This document shows positions 59,016-64,000 of a stretch of DNA of 64,000 nt, in pieces. How positions within the stretch are numbered: position 1 is the first letter of the stretch; the number at the start of each line of letters is the position of its first letter. Source of the DNA: Piscicola geometra (taxonomy: Eukaryota; Annelida; Clitellata; Hirudinida; Piscicolidae); NCBI GenBank assembly GCA_943735955.1, contig OX030960.1, forward strand, positions 8,061,432-8,125,431. The letters run 5' to 3'. The notes beneath the pieces were generated by a model, which saw nothing but the letters and a program-made list of their open reading frames with translations, made no database searches and was not told where the DNA came from. Made by a program: the position numbers and the translations under genes.

Positions 59016-59121
59016 ATGTACGCCGCTGTTCTAAGCAACTTATTCATCATCTCAACATCTTTGCCTGCATCCATTACTTCCGATACCCCCCTTAACACCA
59101 GCATTCTCCTGGAGCTTCCAG
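59016..59121 (+). CDS. SH3 membrane protein exon 1: signal peptide
   Basis: The ATG opens a frame with a hydrophobic N terminus, a Thr/Ser region and SDTPLNTSILLELP. The Ala-Ser near residue 19 is a plausible signal cleavage site, and NTS is a glycosylation sequon. The donor CCAG|GTATGA is in phase 1. Confidence 0.58.
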
Positions 59122-62100
59122 GTATGATGAGTAAGCATTTGTTTAAATTTGACAAGTTATATTTGCTAAAACTAAAAACATAATATTAACATAGATAAAT
59201 CTATATCAAATGAAAAATATGTTAAAAGAGTTTGTTATGAATATATATATATATTCATATATATATATATTGAAATTTAACAATTAATTTGTAAAAAATA
59301 TTTATATCGCTTAGACCATTTTCGATGTAAAATGCATAATCATTGAGGTATTCATAGTGTAAATATCGAACCAGAAAATGACTTTCAAAAAATTAATTTG
59401 GCTGATTTTAAAAACCACTGGAAATCTACAAGACTTTAAAATGTAAAATGCAAAAAAAATTACATTCATTTCAATACTATCATAAATTCATAAGAAAATA
59501 TAAAAATAAAATCTCAAATGGCAATGTTGATTCTCTCAAATAATGGATTATTGTAGCTCAACTTCGTAGACATGACGGTTTCAATAGATAAAGGCCACGT
59601 TTGCTTGACACGACCCTTCGGTAATGACAAGAAATCAGATCTTGAAGATATGAGTGTAAAGTTTACAAAAATGGACGTCTCAACTAAAGTCTACTGTAGA
59701 CATTCATTCGTGCTAGTAAATCACAGCTGGAGAAGGCATCAAAAACACCTATGAAGGGTTTTGAAATACCTTATTAATGGCTCTATTAAGAAAATGAAAT
59801 TTTATTTTTTACATTTATAGACCTTTGTTCAAACTTAATTAATTAATATCTATAAAGCTGTTTTATTATTTTTCATAACTTGAGGTTATTGAGATGCGTG
59901 CCTTTGATGTAATCTGTATTCAAACGCATATTTCTGGGAATGAAGCTACACTTTCTATTCCAGTTTGGAAAATTAATATATTACATAAATACAAATATTT
60001 CTTAAATGAATAATTATTAAGTGTTTTATATTACTTCTCAAACCAATTTAACTCCACTTCGGATCGTGGTTTTGTTTTTTTTTATTAATGCCCGAGCTAC
60101 ACGATCATCAAGATTTCAATAATTTCTTTCTTGACTTTAAGCTTGCTAGGCATTGAGCACCATTTCATTAGTGCCATAACATTGTATTGCTAGCAGTAAT
60201 TTTTTTTACTTTATGGCTTGAACTCATCATGAACATTCCATTAAGAGTATTCGGCTTTTTTATCTGCAAATTTTGAGAAATATAACTTTACTTTTTATCA
60301 TTTATAATTTTTATTCTAAGTTGCACTTAGATTAAATTTACGTAAGATAACAATCTCTGTAAAAATATTTAAGACGTTGTTTTTAAAAATTATTTTATAT
60401 ATTTCAATTTCTTAAATGCTCTAGCGAGAATGCTGTGAGAATGACAATAGAGTTCTATTGATAGCGAAACTACTGAGAAGCTTATTGAAGTTTTCTGTAA
60501 AAAGAATTACAAATGTTCTTTTCATTGTTTGTCGGTTGTTAATACATATACAAGTATTGTCAAGGAGAAGTATTTATTTGTAGGTTTATCCGGTTAGAAG
60601 AATAAAAAATCACGTTTGAATTAGATTATCTAAAAGAATGTCCTATATAACTTGACATTCTTCTTCGATTTTAAGATCTTAAACTTCTTTTGAACTTAAT
60701 TTAAGAGAGCTAAAGTTTTAAAGTTGACTACTTCTCAACACAATTCATATATACCACGCGTGTGTTTAGTGTTGGCCTGTCTGTAATATCCGACTAAGCT
60801 AAAACGAATTAAATTAAAAATATTATTAACTATAAACAAGATTTTTGAAAACATTTAAATGCTTTCACGTTAAATAAAATATTAATATTAAACTTTAATT
60901 TGATAAATAAAACAAACCAAACATATAAACCCCAATAGAAGAGCAAGACATAGGTTTGGAGCTAGTTTTCCCCATAACCACTGGACTTCTCTTACTGATT
61001 TTACTGGTTGTCATGCCTATTGTCGTTTACAAGTATCGGAAACCAGTTCCGAAGGTAGGTTGTGTCTTGGAGTGATGTTATGGAATTTTTTGGATTGTGT
61101 TGTAATGCGTTCTCTTCTTTGTTTCCCCCCAACCATCAATAATTTACTGGAATAATGAAAGATAATGGTTTTTATAAACCATAAATTGAAAGTTCTTAAT
61201 GTTTAAACAGACAATAAATAAGTATTTGCATAAGATTAAAGAAAATAAAAGCTATTAAACTAACTTAAACCGTAAAGAAACGATGCAGGATAAACATGAT
61301 ACACAAAACTTAATTATAAAACCTTTTTAATCGCTTCAAAAAGGTTAATATTTTCAAAATATAAAAATATTAAAATAAAACCTTAAGAAACCTTACACCA
61401 CAACTCAGGAAAATACAGGATCTAGGATCTCACAAGATGGCACAAACGAGGTGATGAAAAAGCCTCAAAGCAAAGTCTTCACACCTGTTGCCATTGAACC
61501 CTGTCACGTTGACCTGTCCAGTTACCATGCCAACACCGAAAATCAAAAATTTGGTAATTACGGAAGGCAATCAGACAAAAATACGCTACATAATCAAGTT
61601 AACAATGTAAGCCATTCTCCCAACCACACTCCTAACCGGCCTTTTCATAAAAAGCCGATGAAACTTCCAAACCCCAACGACAGTCAGCGGACAAGTTACG
61701 GTCTCAACCGGTCGAAAGATGTCTTCTCTGTAGTGAGCCCCAGCGGGCGAGAGGTTAAGATTGCCCCTCAAGTGGGCGAAACTAGAACCACTAATGGCTG
61801 CTATAGCAACGCTGCTGCTGAGATTGACGATGGCTATATTGTAGCTAAAGATGTTCTTAATAACGGTAACACAATAGTAAATATTCCAGGTGGTGAGAAT
61901 GATAACGGCTATACAAACCAAAAACATAAAAATAAACCAATTATACCGGATAAGAGTGGAATTGTTAATATAAAAGAGTTAAAATGCAAATTTGAAAAAT
62001 CCTTGGACCTTGCTAAGAACAAAGACAGGACTGACAAGGACAAAATGATTCGCAAGACAGATGAAGGTCATTTGCTTGGAATAAATAATAAAAACTTTAC

Positions 62101-64000
62101 TGACAGTGTCGACAGCATATACGGCAATTTCTGCGAAGAGAGCCTGAATCGTTTGAAAGTAACACCAGATTGTGAGAGTAGAGGCAATAAGATCAGTTTT
62201 CATAATGTTAATAGCAATATTGTCCACAATAAAACGAGTCGATTGAATAAAAATAAAGTAGTTAAGAATGACTCAGGCATTGTCAATGCCATCGAAAAAA
62301 ATGTCTCTAGCATCAACAACAACAACATAAATCACCTTAGAAAGACTTACACCGATAACAGCAGCGGTGTTTACTCAAAAAGCAACGACCCTTCAAGCAG
62401 CAACAAGACAGACAACCACAGTGACAACAACAACAACAACCGCAACACCACAATAGGAAGTAACAACAAAAACTCCATTTTCAAAATTAACGATACAAAT
62501 ATCAGCGCATCAAAGGTTCCTGAAAGATGCAGCGACGACGACGAATCAGTAGATGGGTTGTCGAAGAAGGACAGTGAAAGCCTCTACAGTGGCGTGCTGG
62601 AGTGGGACGAGGAACTGAAAATACCGAGGATTTTTGACGCGCGCAACTCACGTCTCTTGCGCGATCTCGATTACCGCCTTAAATGCAGGGAAAACATCTT
62701 GAACAACAACAACAACAACAACGACGACGACGAGTTTAACGATGCTGCTGATGATGGCGATGCCGGGGTTCGTGTAAGCGACGTTGTAGGCTATTGGAAC
62801 GGTGTGGCTGGTGGTGGTGATGTTGAAGGAGTTGGTGAAAATGGTGGTAAAGGGAAAAAGAAATTTGATTTGCTTGAAAGGGAGGGCAATGGAATGAATG
62901 CGAAGGAGTTTTTTGACCTTGTTCCCCCTTCATCACATGCAAATAAAGTAGGTTTTTGGTGGCTTAAACGAAAATATTTTCACATAGTTTATTTTTTATC
63001 CAACAAGGACCATATTCATATTATTATAAAAGATGCATTTTTATTGAATTAATAAGCTATCGCTGCACCCACCCGAAGAAGATGATGAATCAGACTATCA
63101 TGATGCATAATTATATTTTTATTTGCATTCTTTAAAATGAATATCTATCTTAATTGCAAAAGACTTGAAAACTACCACCAGCACTACCTCTCTCAACAGC
63201 CCTCTCAAGGCCTGGAACCTTTTGAACAAGAAAAAGATGACTACCAATATTTACCTTGTGAAATGACCCTGAACAACAAGAAAAATTCTGATAAGAATAA
63301 AAATAATATTAAAAATAAAGATAATTATAGTTTGAAGAGAAATACTGCTAATAACAATGGTGATTATAACACTAATATTAATGAATATAGTGGTAATAAT
63401 AACCACAATTTAAATACAAATGAATATAATACTAATTATGACCACAATTTAAATATAAATGAATATAATATTAATAATGACCACAATTTAAATACAAATA
63501 GAATAATTACTAATACTAAATACAATGCGAACAAGGACGAAGAGTTTATAGAAGAATTGACGGAATTTGAAGAGCTAGCTGTCGGTTTCGGTATGCATAT
63601 TAATTAGCAAAGCTTAATAATTCAACCCTCTTAATGAATTCTTGGAAAACTATTCATGCATTCTAAGATAGGAGTTAAAATTTAATTACTTTTCATAAAA
63701 TAACTTTAGAATCTTTCCGTAAAATAATAATATCTATTGAATAAATTGTTTTATTTACCCAAGCTTCTATCAAATTTCGAATAATCTTTTGCGCATAAAC
63801 CAAACCACCCATCAAGTTACTGAATTATGTAAAAGTTAAGTGACTTAATCACCCACTCAAACCTACAGAGTGCGTTGCAAAGTTCGCTTACGAAGCTCAG
63901 TACGACGACGACATTTCTCTGGCAAAAGGTGATGTCATACACGTGGACCAGGTGCTCGAGAACGGGTGGTGGAGGGGCATGAAGGGCGACGAGGAGGGGT
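59016..64000 (+). CDS. Single-pass membrane protein with cytoplasmic SH3 domain (3' end beyond window)
   Basis: The inferred exons are 59016-59121, 59570-~59653, 60939-61054, 61409-62947, 63200-63590 and 63869 onward, with compatible phases. The order is a signal peptide (MYAAVLSNLFIISTSLPAS), a very short ectodomain, a membrane span, a basic stop-transfer KYRKPVPK, about 640 cytoplasmic residues rich in Asn/Asp/Lys, then an SH3 domain starting CVAKFAYEAQYDDDISLAKG and containing GWWRGMKGDEEG. SH3 domains bind proline-rich partners, so this looks like a surface protein linked to cytoskeletal or adaptor signalling. I do not recognise the family. Weakest points: exon 2 (three possible donors) and the exact acceptor of exon 5. 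The gene is cut by the window edge. Confidence 0.68.
59570..59653 (+). CDS. SH3 membrane protein exon 2 (ectodomain), uncertain
   Basis: It follows the acceptor CTTCGTAG| and reads DMTVSIDKGHVCLTRPFGND then KKSDLEDM. Candidate donors are TTCG|GTAATG (59620), ATGA|GTGTAA (59653) and GCTA|GTAAAT (59715); the last would add a second cysteine (KVYCRHSF). The GC content is higher than the flanks, which supports coding. Confidence 0.45.
59654..60938 (+). other. Intron of the SH3 membrane protein gene
   Basis: About 1.3 kb, AT-rich. No further exon could be identified, although an ectodomain exon may be missing here. Confidence 0.5.
60939..61054 (+). CDS. SH3 membrane protein exon 3: transmembrane segment
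   Basis: It runs from the acceptor CCCCAATAG| to the donor AAG|GTAGGT. It encodes EQDIGLELVFPITTG, then LLLLILLVVMPIVVYKYRKP and VPK: a clear membrane span followed by basic residues, giving type I topology with the C terminus inside. Confidence 0.75.
61409..62947 (+). CDS. SH3 membrane protein exon 4: long cytoplasmic region
   Basis: The acceptor CAACTCAG|GAA is in phase 0 with exon 3. It encodes 513 residues with islands such as AIEPCHVDLSSYHANTENQK, EIDDGYIVAKDVL and GVLEWDEELKIPRIFDARNS followed by RLLRDLDYRLKCREN, separated by Asn-rich stretches and a poly-Asn/Asp run. Several Tyr-containing motifs (DGYIV, NGYTN, DSIYGNF) could be phosphosites. The donor AATAAA|GTAGGT precedes an open but unlikely read-through to 63052. 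Confidence 0.72.
63200..63590 (+). CDS. SH3 membrane protein exon 5
   Basis: The acceptor CTCTCTCAACAG|CCC is in phase 0; CCACCAG|CAC at 63182 is an alternative. It encodes PSQGLEPFEQEKDDYQYLP, a tandem-like Asn region repeating NINEYN..HNLNTN units, and DEEFIEELTEFEELAVGF. It ends at TTTCG|GTATGC in phase 1. The ATG at 63137 is upstream of the acceptor and not needed. Confidence 0.65.
63591..63868 (+). other. Intron before the SH3 exon
   Basis: 278 bases, AT-rich, ending in the acceptor ACCTACAG. Confidence 0.75.
63869..64000 (+). CDS. SH3 domain exon (partial, cut by window end)
   Basis: It encodes ECVAKFAYEAQYDDDISLAK, then GDVIHVDQVLENGWWRGMKG and DEEG. The ALYDY-like AKFAYEA, the acidic RT loop and the WW pair identify an SH3 domain. 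The final SH3 strands, usually ending in FPxxYV, lie beyond the window. The GC content is clearly higher than the surroundings. Confidence 0.9.

Overview
This is nuclear DNA of an animal. It is strongly AT-rich, with spliced genes bounded by GT-AG introns, TTAA- and TTA-flanked DNA transposons, tRNA-derived SINEs, a LINE tail, and long CA and 12-bp satellite arrays. A Distal-less homeobox gene, a POU gene and a peptide-receptor-like GPCR make it a bilaterian. The long Asn/Gln runs in the transcription factors and the repeat types suggest a spiralian, possibly an annelid such as a leech. That placement is inference only. There are no prokaryotic features, operons or CRISPR arrays.

Layout. (1) 1-7.0 kb: AT-rich intergenic DNA with one SINE and one possible orphan exon. 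(2) 7.0-12.2 kb, plus strand: a two-exon rhodopsin-class GPCR. (3) 12.2-19.6 kb: transposon graveyard holding a foldback element, a 611-bp MITE and a Merlin/ISXO2 transposase wreck. (4) 19.6-33.8 kb, minus strand: ten exons of a large gene that I rebuilt from splice sites with matching phases. It encodes a coiled coil, a B-box zinc finger, a SFQxALxxWR motif, an LSYxxxLxLKxLKK motif and a long acidic tail, and I read it as a ZBBX homologue. Its first exon was not found, and its introns hold a SINE, a LINE end and two Merlin/ISXO2 fragments. (5) 39.0-43.2 kb, minus strand: a three-exon Distal-less (Dlx) gene of about 880 residues, more than twice the usual size. (6) 44-50.2 kb: a compact promoter-like cluster, 1.1 kb of 12-bp satellite, a CA array, another Merlin fragment and a piggyBac remnant with intact TTAA-flanked ends. 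(7) 52.3-54.9 kb, minus strand: a two-exon divergent POU transcription factor with a recognisable TATA promoter. (8) 59.0-64.0 kb, plus strand: a gene running off the window end, encoding a signal peptide, short ectodomain, one membrane span, long Asn-rich cytoplasmic tail and an SH3 domain.

The genes are not a functional cluster. Dlx and POU are neighbours on the same strand and both are developmental regulators rich in CAA/AAC codons, but nothing shows joint regulation. The GPCR and the SH3 membrane protein are signalling proteins; ZBBX-type proteins are associated with motile cilia.

Method limits: splice sites were chosen by eye from consensus, reading frame and phase compatibility. Family names rest on motifs recalled from the families, with no database search. 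No wholly new system is evident. The items most worth checking are the ZBBX reconstruction, the oversized Dlx, the divergent POU with a long linker, the SH3 receptor-like gene and the family of dead Merlin/ISXO2 copies.
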